Shown piece after piece: positions 48,017 through 58,384 of a stretch of DNA of 64,000 bases. The translations under genes were made by a program, and so were the position numbers. The stretch is from Haematococcus lacustris (lineage: Eukaryota > Chlorophyta > Chlorophyceae > Chlamydomonadales > Haematococcaceae). The stretch covers positions 6,753,992 to 6,817,991 of the forward strand of contig JASKMD010000017.1 in NCBI GenBank assembly GCA_030144725.1, in the 5' to 3' direction. The stretch's first letter is position 1, and each line of letters starts with the position of its first letter. The notes under the pieces are model-generated. The model did not search any database. It saw nothing but the letters and a program-made list of their open reading frames with translations, and was not told the origin of the DNA.

Positions 48017-49774
48017 TTACTTAAGATGATGGATAGCATTGTATTCAGCCAAGACCTTGTCACAGTCAGTCAGGTTGGACCTGGGCTCCCAGGTGTTGTG
48101 AGTGGAGTCATAACCCTCCCACTGCACCAGGTAGTAACTGGCTTTGTTGTCCTTGACACCCTTGTGGTCAAGCAAACGCTCAACATAGTACACAGGGGTC
48201 TCATCCATCCATGTCACAGGAGGTGGCATGAAGCCCACATCAGTGCCAGTGTAAGGCTTGATGAGTGACACATGGAAGACAGGGTGCAGACGGCTCATGC
48301 TGGCAGGCAGGTCTAGCTTGACAGCTACTGCACCAACCAGCAGCAGGATCTCAAAGGGACCCACATACCTAGGTATGAGCTTACGAGCCTTCCCAGGCTG
48401 AAGCTTGAGGTTCTTGGTGCTGAGCAACACCTTCTGGCCCACCTTGTACTCAACGTCACGCCTGGCCTTGTTGGCATAGGCAGCCTGACGGGATTGGGCT
48501 GCAGCCATGCACTTCCTGGCATTGGCAACAGCATCCTGCCACCAGCGGGTAAAGGCATGAGCAGAGGGACAACGGCCCCCATAAGGCAGATCACGTAGGC
48601 CAACAGTCACAAGAGACTGACCTGTGTTGACCAGGAAGGGGGTGGACTGGATGGACTCCTGCCACGAGTTGTTGACAGCAAACTCAGCCAAGGCTAAGTA
48701 GTCAGGCCAGTCAGATTGAGTAGGTGAGATGTAATGCCTGAGCATTTCCTCTAACACACGGTTATACCTCTCTGTCTGGCCATCAGACTGTGGATGATAA
48801 GATGATGAGAGGGCAGGCTTAGAGCCACAGCGCCTCATGACCTCACGCCAGAACACACTTGTGAACAGTGAGCCCCGGTCAGAGATCAGCTCAGCAGGCA
48901 TGCCATGCAGTTTGTACACATGGTCAATGAACAGTTGTGCAAAACGGCGTGCCTTCAGGTCCTCACGGCAGGGCACAAAGTGGACCATCTTGCTGAGCCT
49001 GTCCACAAAGACACAGATAGCATCATACCCATGTGACCCAGAGGGTAGCTTGGTAATGAAGTCCATGGACACAGACTCCCAGCGGTAGTCAGGTATAGAC
49101 AACGGGTTGAGTAGGCCACCTGGCTTGAGAGTAGACGCCTTGTCACGTTGACAGGCATCACATGTGGACACATAGTACCTGACGTCAGCACGCATTGTGT
49201 TCCACCAAAACACACGTGACACACGTTCCAGGGTTTTGCTGATACCCACATGACCTGAATAGACTGCATCATGCATCTCGTGCAAGATGTGATTGCGCAG
49301 CTCAGAGTCATTGGGGACCACTACCTTATCCTTACCAGTGAGCCGCCATAGGCCATGTGTGTCCTGGTACATGCTGGACAGATCAGCTTCAGCATTAAAC
49401 GCAGGGTCAAGCCGGTATCCTTGGATGAGTTGATCAGACAAACCCAGAGGATGGGCAGGAGCCGCAGGATAGTGCACTGAGGTGTCAGATGTACAGGTGA
49501 CCAGGGGAACGAGGTCCCTGTTATGGCTTGTATCAGCAGTATTTTCAGTAATCTCTGGAGTTAAGGAGGATTTCGCAGTGACGGCAGCAGGGGCATTGGC
49601 CTCAAGGGCTCGAGCACCACTAGCTCCCTCCCCCCCACAGGAAAGTTTGGCCTGCCGTCTGGTGAGCATTGCACACACAGTGGCACCTTCCTGGGGGCCA
49701 GTGATTAACCGGGATAAAGGATCTGCTGGGTTGACATGGCCAGGAATATACTCCAGCTTAAAGTCAAACCTAGA
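48017..49774 (-). CDS. Gypsy pol, 3' part: end of RNase H, integrase, chromodomain
   Basis: The frame begins in the RNase H-integrase linker (LSRFDFKLEYIPGH...NPADPLSRL). Integrase zinc motif His and Cys residues are in MHDAVYSGHVGIS and CDACQRDKAS. Catalytic residues are visible in SMDFITKLPSG (Asp), ISDRGSLFTS (Asp) and DGQTERYNRVLEEML (Glu). A chromodomain follows (ETPVYYVERLLDH ... YYLVQWEGYDSTHNTWEP), which defines the chromovirus group. The frame is open to the stop at 48017. Upstream it is separated from the rest of pol by the 4.4-kb CACTA-like insertion. Confidence 0.92.
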   Translation of the reverse strand, partial: SRFDFKLEYIPGHVNPADPLSRLITGPQEGATVCAMLTRRQAKLSCGGEGASGARALEANAPAAVTAKSSLTPEITENTADTSHNRDLVPLVTCTSDTSVHYPAAPAHPLGLSDQLIQGYRLDPAFNAEADLSSMYQDTHGLWRLTGKDKVVVPNDSELRNHILHEMHDAVYSGHVGISKTLERVSRVFWWNTMRADVRYYVSTCDACQRDKASTLKPGGLLNPLSIPDYRWESVSMDFITKLPSGSHGYDAICVFVDRLSKMVHFVPCREDLKARRFAQLFIDHVYKLHGMPAELISDRGSLFTSVFWREVMRRCGSKPALSSSYHPQSDGQTERYNRVLEEMLRHYISPTQSDWPDYLALAEFAVNNSWQESIQSTPFLVNTGQSLVTVGLRDLPYGGRCPSAHAFTRWWQDAVANARKCMAAAQSRQAAYANKARRDVEYKVGQKVLLSTKNLKLQPGKARKLIPRYVGPFEILLLVGAVAVKLDLPASMSRLHPVFHVSLIKPYTGTDVGFMPPPVTWMDETPVYYVERLLDHKGVKDNKASYYLVQWEGYDSTHNTWEPRSNLTDCDKVLAEYNAIHHLK

Positions 49775-50079
49775 CAGCACACTCCTGGCAAATAAGGGCT
49801 GGCTGGCTCGGCAAACTTGCGAGTTGAGGTCTGAGACTTGGTATGTAGGCTGCTGTGACCTAGTGGAGGAGAAGACTCCCTTGGGCCAAAGTGTAATTCT
49901 TGATCGTTGTGGTGCTGCTGGACCATCAGCTGGGCCCTCACCCCGAATTTGGCTAAGGGAGATGGCGCCAACTGACTGAAGTGACTTTTTAAAATTTCCG
50001 AGTATGAGGAGTTGTCAGGCATCAGAATAGAAGCACAACCTAGTAGGTAGCATGTGCAAAGTCAAAGCCAGTAAGGAAT

Positions 50080-50715
50080 GGGGGCCAGTTTACTGAAACC
50101 CTGCACACGGTTAAATCTCTGTTTGAGGCACAAATAGCCTTTGAAACCTTGTGCAGGGTTTCAATTGACCTTGTGCAGGGTTTCGCAAACCTTGTGCAAG
50201 GTTTCAAGACCGTGTGCAGGGTTTTGCCGACCTTGTGCAGGGTTTCGATCCAAGCATTGATTTTTTCTAAGTCAACCCTGACCTTGTGCAAGGTTTCGCT
50301 AACCTAGTGCAGGGTTTCGCCGACCTTGTGCAGGGTCTCGCTCAAAGCCTCGATTTCACCTAAGTCAACCCTGATCTTGTGCAAGGTTTCGCTAACCTAG
50401 TGCAGGGTTTTACTGACCTTGTGCAGGGTTTCGATCAAAGCATTGATTTTTGTTAAGTCAACCCTTACCTCGTGCAGGGTTTTGCTAACCTAGTGCAGGG
50501 TTTTACTGACCTTGTGCAGGGTTTCAATCAAAGCATTGATTTCTTCTAAGTCAACCCTGACCTCGTGCAGGGTTTTGCTAACCTAGTGCAGGGTTTTGCT
50601 GACCTTGTGCAGGGTTTCGCAACTATGTTTTCTCCTAAGTCAACTCAGACCTTGTGCAGGGTTTCGCCGACCTCGTGCAGGGTTTCGTTCCTTGTGTTGA
50701 TTTCTCCTAAGTCAT
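50080..50715. repeat. Left subterminal satellite of the CACTA-like element
   Basis: About 25-bp subunits (CTTGTGCAGGGTTTCGC) arranged in 92-bp higher-order units, each starting TAAGTCAACCCTG (near 50269, 50361, 50453, 50547, 50636). It is inverted relative to the right array. Confidence 0.9.
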
Positions 50716-51286
50716 TCAAAGACGCTGTGCTTTCTGCATGTGACTTGCATGCAAGAGCGCGAAAACTGACGGGCTTGGTATTGGGATCTGCGCTAGCTGC
50801 CACCAAGCATGCCGTTGGTGTGCCATGAGGTCGCGAGGCGCCATCAGAGGAAACCATGTCGACCTCGCAAAGCCCGCAGTAATGCAGCAACACGCAACAC
50901 GCGACACGTCCAAACATGTCCCAAACTCAGCAGCAGCGACATCAACAGCGCCCAAATGCGCAGCCTCGCAGCCGGCCATGAATTGCGGGCCAGCTAGCCT
51001 TCGCAGCCATCAGTCATCAGCCAAGAGGCCAGCATGTAGCTCGGTTTCGCAGCCATTAGCGATCAGCGAAAGGAATAGGGTATTTGTGATCAAGCACAGA
51101 GTTGAGGGCGAACGGCACAAAGGTAGCTTGCAAAGGTGCGATGCATAGATGCGACTCTGAGGTGCGATCGCGAGGTTGGAGCGTGGCATGTGTCATGTGC
51201 CATGTGTTGCTTGAGCAGGTTCGGTGCCAAGGCGCAGTGGCACCATCCATCAGCCAGAAGCAGCAACCACAACGGCAACCTCGCTC

Positions 51287-51424
51287 TTCCCTCCTCCCTC
51301 CTCCCTCCTCCCTCCTCGCTCTTCCCTCCTCCCTCCTCCCTCTTCCCTCCTCCCTCCTCCCTCCTCCCTCCTCCCTCCTCGCTCTTCCCTCCTCCCTCCT
51401 CCCTCTTCCCTCCTCCCTCCTCCC
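51287..51424. repeat. CTCCCTCCT polypyrimidine array
   Basis: TCCTCCCTCCTCCCTC units with a 60-bp super-period marked by CTCGCTCTTCC. Inside the CACTA-like element. Confidence 0.9.
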
Positions 51425-51513
51425 TACCACACTGCCCACCACCACCTGCCAGATCCCCCACTCCCCCTCTCCCTCCCCCAAAGGAATGATCAAGGGACCG
51501 CATGGAGCAAGCT

Positions 51514-51590
51514 GTGAGTGGCTAGCCCCACGCACATAAGTGACCCCTTGTATCCAGCCTAACCGCTAGCACGCCCCTTGTTTGCTGCAG
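51514..51590 (+). repeat. Intron-like module, copy 2
   Basis: 77 bp, GTGAGTGG...GCTAGCACGCCCCTTG...TTTGCTGCAG, followed by GTGTGATGGTCAGC. Confidence 0.6.
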
Positions 51591-52202
51591 GTGTGATGGT
51601 CAGCTCAGCAGCCAGAGCGGCAGCAAGGAGCAACAGGCCCCCTCCCCTCCCCCTCCACTCCACTCCACTCCACTCTCCTTTCCCATGCCTCTTCTCCCTC
51701 CTCCCCCTCACCTCCTCCCCCTCACCTCCTTCCCTCACACCCCCCTCCTCCTCCTCTCCCTCACCCTTACCCAGGCCAGGAGTAACATGGAGGTAAGGAC
51801 TGTGTTACTGCCATGCTGAACCCCTTGGCTCCCCCTTGTGCGCTCATCGTGCGACCATCGCTCCACCCCCTCCTCACCTCCTCATCCTCACCCTCACCCT
51901 CACCCTTGGTGACTGTCATCCTCACCCTAACCCTCACCCGTGGTGGCACCACCTGCCAGACCCACCACTCCCCAGGAGGCGCAACCAAGAGGAGCAGCCA
52001 AGAGGAGCAGCCAGGAGCGGCAGCCAGGAGCAGCAGCTAGGAGCGGCAGCCAGGAGTGGCAGCCAGGAGGCATGGGCAAGGCAAGTGGTTGGCCAAGGCC
52101 AAGAGGCCCATGCCCCCCACAGCCAAGAGGCACAGCCAGGAGGGAGGGGCAACAGCCAACAAGGAGGCAGCAAGGAGTCAGCAATGGCACATGGAGATAA
52201 CA

Positions 52203-52278
52203 GTGAGTGGTCAGCCCCTTGCACATCAGTGGCCCCCATTGCCCAGCCTACCGTGAGCACGCCCCTTGTTGCTTGCAG
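52203..52278 (+). repeat. Intron-like module, copy 3
   Basis: 76 bp, GTGAGTGG...GAGCACGCCCCTTG...GCTTGCAG, followed by GTGTGACGGTCACAC and the (CCCCA)n tract. Confidence 0.6.
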
Positions 52279-52322
52279 GTGTGACGGTCACACGCTTACC
52301 CCTTTCCCACCCCACCCCTCCC

Positions 52323-52618
52323 CTATCCCACCCCACCCCACCCCACCCCACCCCACCCCACCCCACCCCACCCCACCCCACCCCACCCCACCCCACCCCA
52401 CCCCACCCCACCCCACCCCACCCCACCCCACCCCACCCCACCCCACCCCACCCCACCCCACCCCACCCCACCCCACCCCACCCCACCCCACCCCACCCCA
52501 CCCCACCCCACCCCACCCCACCCCACCCCACCCCACCCCACCCCACCCCACCCCACCCCACCCCACCCCACCCCACCCCACCCCACCCCACCCCACCCCA
52601 CCCTACCCCACCCCACCC
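52323..52618. repeat. (CCCCA)n microsatellite, about 59 copies
   Basis: Nearly perfect pentanucleotide between intron-like modules 3 and 4. The frames of His-Pro-Thr-Pro or Gly-Val-Gly-Trp repeats through it are artefacts. Confidence 0.97.
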
Positions 52619-52627
52619 CAGCAAACG

Positions 52628-52704
52628 GTGAGTGGCCAGCATGAAGCAGATTTGTGGCTCTTGGTACCAAGCCTGATGGCTAGCATGCCCCTTGTTTGCT
52701 GCAG
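52628..52704 (+). repeat. Intron-like module, copy 4
   Basis: 77 bp, GTGAGTGG...GGCTAGCATGCCCCTTG...TTTGCTGCAG, followed by GTCTAATGTTCACAC. Confidence 0.6.
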
Positions 52705-53586
52705 GTCTAATGTTCACACCCTTCCCTTGTCCTTCCCCTTACCCACAATCTCACCCGTGTCGCTCCGCTTCCCCCCTCCTGCGCTACACTGCAGCCCCTC
52801 CCCTACCTTACCCTCACCTCACCCCACTTCCACCACCACCTCCCAGGCCATCAATAGCAGCCCGGAGCAGCAGCCTGGAGCAGCAGCCTGGAGCGGCAGC
52901 CTGGAGCGGCAGCTAGGAGTTGCAGCCATGAGGTGATACATGACGTGTGTAGCCATGAGCCAGCTGCCATGTGGCAGGTGTGGCAAGGCATGAGCAACAA
53001 GGAGCCTTAAGAGAGCAACAAGGAGCCAGCTGCTGTGGGGCAGGTGGTGCAAGGCATGATCAGCCAAGAGGCAGCTGCAGCGCGGCTGGTGCACCCTTCC
53101 CCCCATCACCACCACCACCTCCTAGCTGTCAACAGCAGCCAAGTGCAATGGCATGAGTGGCAGCCAGGAGTGCACATAATAGGAGTGGCAGCTAAGAGAG
53201 TGCATGTGTGTAGAGGCATCCAGGAAAGCGAATGCCATGAGTGGTGTCTTGTACATGTCTTTGCGGGGTTGTCGAGCGCCGTGCCATGTGGTTTGCAGTG
53301 GTGTAGCGAGGTGTTTGCGAGTTGTTTGTGCGTCAAGACATGTTGTTTGTAGTGGTGTAGCGAGGCATGTGTAGCCCTGAGTCTAGTGGCTTGTGTCATG
53401 TGGTGCATGCCTGGCAGCACCAGTTTCAGAGTGCAAACAGCAGTTGTTAGCCACGTGTCAGTTTGTGTGCTAGGCATGACTCTAATGGTGATGCCGTGTG
53501 ATGTTACATTGATGTAGGAGGCCACATGTGGCAGCAGATGTCAGCAGGCATGTAGGTTGTAAGCCTATGCTGACTATACACTCATG

Positions 53587-54030
53587 CTTTGATACCCTGT
53601 GCACGGTCTATGAAACCCTGCACTACGTCAATGAAACCCTGCACTAGGTCTATGAAACCCTGCACACGGTCAGCGAAACCGTGCACACGGTCAGAAACGC
53701 CTAGGAACTGAGCCACACCAAACCCTGTGCACGGTCTATGAAACCCTGCACTAGGTCACTGGAACCCTGTACTAGGTCTATGAAACCCTGCACACGGTCA
53801 GCGAAACCCTGCACACGGTCAGAAACGCCTAGGAACTGAGCCACACCAAACCTTGTGCACGGTCTATGAAACCCTGTGCACGGTCTATGAAACCCTGCAC
53901 ACGGTCAATGAAACCTTGCACACGGTCTATGAAACCCTGCACAGGGTCAGGAACTGGCTTGACGGCCACCTAGGGGCTGAGCCATTTGAAACCCTGTGCA
54001 CGGTTTGGCGAAACCCTGCACAAGGTTCTG
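53587..54030. repeat. Right subterminal satellite of the CACTA-like element
   Basis: GAAACCCTGCACACGGTC-type subunits, inverse complement of the left array's core, with the block ending GGAACTGAGCCACACC occurring twice. Confidence 0.9.
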
Positions 54031-54174
54031 CACCTTCAGCTAAAGGCCGATTACAGCCCAACCACGTCGATTAAAATCATGAAACATATGGCGATGGAAC
54101 GGCCTTTGAAAGGGCTATCCGCAGTCCCCCTTACCTAAAATCGCCGACTCGGCCTTATTCTCCACGAGTGCAGC

Positions 54175-55851
54175 TCCATCCACCTAGCCTGACGCCTAGA
54201 CAGATTCTTCTGTGTAGGCAGTGAAATCAAAGGCTTATGGTCGGTGAACAGAGTGAATGGCACACCTTCAAGGTAGCAACGCCATTCTTTGCATGCGGTG
54301 ACAAGAGCAAGCATCTCTTGCTCACCTGTGGTGTAGTTGACCTCAGCAGAGGACAACTTCTTGCTCAGATAGGCAAGGGGATACCCATCCTGCATCAGGA
54401 CTGCACCTACTCCTTGGAGTGAGGCATCACAGTACACCTGGAAGGGTTGGGTGTGATCTGGCAGGCGCAGCATAGGCACGTTAGCCACAGCAGCTTTGAG
54501 CTCATAGAAGGCAAGACGTTCATGGTCAGGCCAGGAGTGCCATGGGAATGTGGCACTGAGCTTGCCACACAGATCAGTCAGGGGTGCTGAGATGGCACTG
54601 AAGTTATGCACAAACTTGCGAACAAAGTTGGCAGCACCCAGGAAGGACTGCAGCTGGGTCAGGGACGAAGGGACAGGCCAGTCAACAATGGCCCTCACCT
54701 TATCAGGGTCCACAGAGATGGCACCAGCTGAGATCACATGCCCAAGAAACCTGAGGGTGAGCTGCATGAACTCACATTTGGACATCTTGGCATACAGTTT
54801 GTTTTTACGCAGCAGGTCAAAGACAAGGCGTAGGTGTTGCAGGTGCTCAGGTAGAGACTTAGACATGACCAGTATGTCATCTAGGTAGACTAGTGCACAC
54901 TTGCCCAGGACAGGTGCAAAAGCATCATTCATGACCCGCTGGAAGGTGGCAGGGGCATTGGTCAGGCCAAAAGACAGCACCTTAAATTGGAAGTGACCTT
55001 CAGGGGTCCTGAAGGCCGTCTTGGGGACGTCCTCAGGAGTGATCCTGATCTGGTGGTAACCAGCCTTTGCTGAGGTAGTCCTGGATCTGTCTCTTGAGCT
55101 CCTCTTGCTCAGGCTTACTGAGGCGGTACATGGGGGTCACAGGTGGACGGGCGTCAGGGACCAGGGGTATGGTATGACCCACAGGACGTTCAGGAGGGGT
55201 GTCAGTGAGTGGTTTAAACACATCACTGTACTCATCGAGTAGGGTTTGCAGCTCAGCTTTAATAGCTGCAGGTATGTGTGGGTCGTCTTTGTCACTGGGG
55301 GTACCAGGACTGGCAGAGGCTGAGCCTTCAGCCATGACTAAAGCCACCACAGCACGGCCACCTTTAAGGAGCCACCTGGACGCCTGGGTAGCTGAGATTA
55401 ACTCAGGTTTGGCTTTGAGAGCATTGATTAAGAATGCAGGGGTTGGTCTTACAGCAGAACATTGCCCAACATACTTAGGGGCTGCCACAGCAGGACATGG
55501 CAGAGTCACAGCAGTCTTGCCAGCAGCAGAAAGAGAAAGGTTTTTACCCTCATGAGAAAGGATTGCCTTGTTGGCAAACAGCCAGTCATCACCCAGAAGC
55601 ACATCATAACCCTGCACAAAGCTAGGCATGACCGTCAGCTTGCATGTGGCACAGTGGCCAGGTAGACATAAGTCCACAGCAGCAAACTGATGGCAGGACA
55701 GTGTGGTGTTGTCAGCCAGGGACCACTGATGTGTTGTGGGGAGAGCAGATAGCAGCAGGGCATGCTTGGAAGCAAATGCTATGCTGATGAAAGAGTGAGT
55801 GGCACCAGTGTCACACAAGAAGTGTGCCAGCAGCCAGCAGCCAGCAGCCAC
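54175..55851 (-). pseudogene. Gypsy pol, 5' part: protease, RT with internal deletion, RNase H
   Basis: The protease has DTGATHSFIS. RT begins with YRLSKPEQEELKRQIQDYLSKG but then jumps straight to AGYHQIRITPEDVPKTAF; about 60-70 residues usually found between these, including the palm Asp of the SLDL motif, are missing, and a short GGCTGG lies at the junction, changing frame. The YLDDILV catalytic motif and thumb are intact, and RNase H follows (VYCDASLQGVGAVL, FTDHKPLISL). The frame stops at the CACTA-like element after RWMEL; removing that element would join it in frame with the 3' part. The RT cannot be functional. Confidence 0.9.
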
Positions 55852-57779
55852 TGATGAGCTTTGGAGTACAAGCTCTATGGCAATGCGTGCTTGACAGCAT
55901 AGTCGGTGCCGATCAATGAGTGTGTGGGGTTACAGCATACAGCCAGTCATCACCCAAAGACACATCATACCGCGGTAGGCGGGGCAGCAGACGGCGGAGC
56001 CGTGGGAGCTGCAGGGTAGGCACGGGAAGTGGCGGAGCCACCAGCGCCACCGGCGCGACCGGAGTGACCAGGCCGGAGTAAGAGTGAGGGCTGCCGGGAC
56101 GGCGGCGATCTGCGGACGAACAGCAGCCACAACACTAACACCACCACACTTGCTTGGGGTGACCCCAGAACCAGCAGCAGCTACAATGCCCTTGTGGTTG
56201 TGTATGGCTGAAGCCACAGCATCGTCAAGAGTGGGGTGTGCCAAGGACATGAAGTCCTTTGCCACTGGGCCAGTTGGGGGATGAGGCCCCCCTAAACAGT
56301 GACCACAGTCAATGCCATGTTCATCACCCTTGTACCACACAAAGTGATGGTATTGCTGAAGTTTGTAATGTACTCCTGCAGGGTCACACTTAGAGACATG
56401 CACAACAGCTTAGAGTTCAATAGCTGGCCATGAGCATGGTTGAGGTCAGGCACAAAGTCCTCCCCTACCATCTCAATGAAGTGCTTGCAAAGATAGTCCC
56501 ATGGGGTATACCCACTGTGTGTCAAGGCATCTGAATACCTGATGGACTTGAACATGAGGATGGCAGTGCAAGGGCAGGATTAAGGTTATTGTTAGCACAT
56601 TGCACCTCCAGATCCTTAAGGAAGGTGACAGCACGTTTACCCTGAGCAAGGCTGTTATCAGACCAACGCTCAACAGGGGGCAAGCCCCTGTGGGGGTGCA
56701 CCACAGTGTCAGGTGCCAGAGGCACAGCAGCAGGTGGGAGTGGGGCAGAGCCACCAGCTAGCCCAGCATACTTCTGACAGATTGCAGCAATAGATGCTGA
56801 TGGCTTGGGGACAGGCCTACTAGGGCTCTGTCCTACGGGAGTCCAGCCAGAGGCAGGAGCACCCTGGGCCACTGTGGCTGGTGCAGCAGTGAATGCAACA
56901 CGTGCAACAGATGCAGCAGCAGCAGTAGTGCATGGAGCATTGTGCACAGCAGGTTGGGCAGCAGGCTGGGCAGCAGAGGTACCATTACCTTCATGGGCTG
57001 CAGCATAAGCATGGGGACCTGCAGACCCACCTGCAGGCTGGGGACCAGCTTCCTGCAAAACAACAGTCTGGTGTGCAACAGCAATTACACGATGCGCAGC
57101 AGGCTGGGCAGCAGGCTGAGCAGCAGGCTGAGCAGCAGGCTGGGCAAAAGAGGTGCCATTACCTACGAGGGCTGCTACAGAAGCATGGGGACCTGTAGAC
57201 CCACCTGCAGTCTGGGGACCAGCCTCCTGCAAGCAAGCAGACTGGGGTACACCAGCATTAGCAGCAGGTCGACGAGCAGTGAAACATTGCATGTCGGAGG
57301 TGCTAGCCACAGCATTGCAAGGCTGCATTTCTGCCTGCATGGAGGGCTGAGCCCGGCTGAGGCACAAGAGCAAGAGCATCAGCGCGACTTACCCCAGCAG
57401 CAACGGCTTCAGCAGCGGCAAGCTTCTGCGTGAATAGCGCCCAGGAGGTCCTCGCGGGCCAGGAGGCCGGCCGGAGCTGCTCACTAGGCACGTCCCGCTC
57501 GCCAGCTTTTCCGCCACTGTCACGCTCGCCTGCAAGGTCGACACATCCTACAATGCACGGGTCCGCTCATAGAGGGTCTCCAGATATGCCTTATTCTCGG
57601 CCAGTGTTACCAAATACGGTCCAAGACGGTCCGTTTTTGCCGTATAATCGTTTTTCCGAAAATGGCCTTGTATTTTTCCGTTTATACAGACCGTCTATAC
57701 GGTGGTCCGCGGCCTTTGGCGGCACAAAGCGATGCCTCTAACCAAGGAGCTATAACGTTGTACATGATTCTTATTACCA

Positions 57780-58083
57780 ACTTCAGCGAGATAGCGGGTC
57801 CCCGAGATTCCAGTGCCGAAACTGCAACTTGGAGTTCGCCGCATCTATTGTCACACGCCTATGCCAGCACATTACGGCAGCGGAAGCGACATGCCTGATG
57901 CCCGACAGCGAACTGGAGTCACAGCTTCTGGCAAGGGAGGCAGAACGCAAGCGAACTACAAGCCCAAAAGACAGCCATCGGCAAAAGCAACGCGGGGCCG
58001 CAGAAGTGCATGTTGAAGAGCTGGACGACTTGGTATGTTACTGCCACATCTGTCGTTGTAGACCAGTTGCAGTTGCAAGATGC
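57780..58083 (+). pseudogene. BED zinc-finger fragment of a hAT transposase
   Basis: The frame reads FQCRNCNLEFAASIVTRLCQH, a BED-type finger (CxxC, aromatic, then His) that binds transposon ends in hAT transposases. A Lys/Arg-rich stretch follows and ends at 58083. The catalytic RNase H-like and hAT dimerisation parts are missing; the rest of the element is repeats. Confidence 0.6.
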
Positions 58084-58178
58084 TAGTAAGAAGGAAGCAT
58101 GCTGCAAGTCGCAAGTTGCAGGAGCAGGTGTGCATAAGTAGCTTGGGGCTGCAGCCATGAGCAGCTGCCAAGAGCAGT

Positions 58179-58262
58179 AGCCCAGCCCAGCCCAGCCCAG
58201 CCCAGCCCAGCCCAGCCCAGCCCAGCCCAGCCCAGCCCAGCCCAGCCCAGCCCGGCCCAGCC
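58179..58262. repeat. (CCCAG)n microsatellite
   Basis: About 17 copies just upstream of intron-like module 5, like the (CCCCA)n tract beside modules 3 and 4. Confidence 0.95.
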
Positions 58263-58309
58263 CCACTTGGACACAGACCCTCCCCACACAAACCCCACCC
58301 TAGCAAATG

Positions 58310-58384
58310 GTGAGTGGTTAATCTTGCAGTCATGTGACTCCAAGGACATTGCCTGACCGCTTGTATACCGCTTGACTGCTGCAG
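58310..58384 (+). repeat. Intron-like module, copy 5
   Basis: 75 bp, GTGAGTGG...ACCGCTTG...GACTGCTGCAG, followed by GGTTAATGGTCTC. It lies inside the hAT element. Confidence 0.55.

Larger units (their letters stand above)
49779..54170. mobile_element. 4.4-kb CACTA-like non-autonomous element
   Basis: Inserted in the gypsy RNase H reading frame. Ends are imperfect inverted repeats (plus strand left ACACTCCTGGCAAATAAGG, right-end complement CACTCGTGGAGAATAAGG), flanked by CAGC on both sides (49775-49778, 54171-54174). The termini lead into two inverted satellite arrays (50080-50715 and 53587-54030) built on GTGCAGGGTTTC. Subterminal inverted arrays plus CACT ends and a 3-4-bp duplication resemble CACTA/EnSpm elements. 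The interior has no transposase: it is microsatellites and intron-like modules. Confidence 0.7.

Noticed and set aside
52226..52717. Long ORFs of Gly-Val-Gly-Trp or His-Pro-Thr-Pro
   Set aside because: They are translations of the (CCCCA)n tract; the same applies to the Arg-Pro/Gly-Ala frames over 34263-34854.
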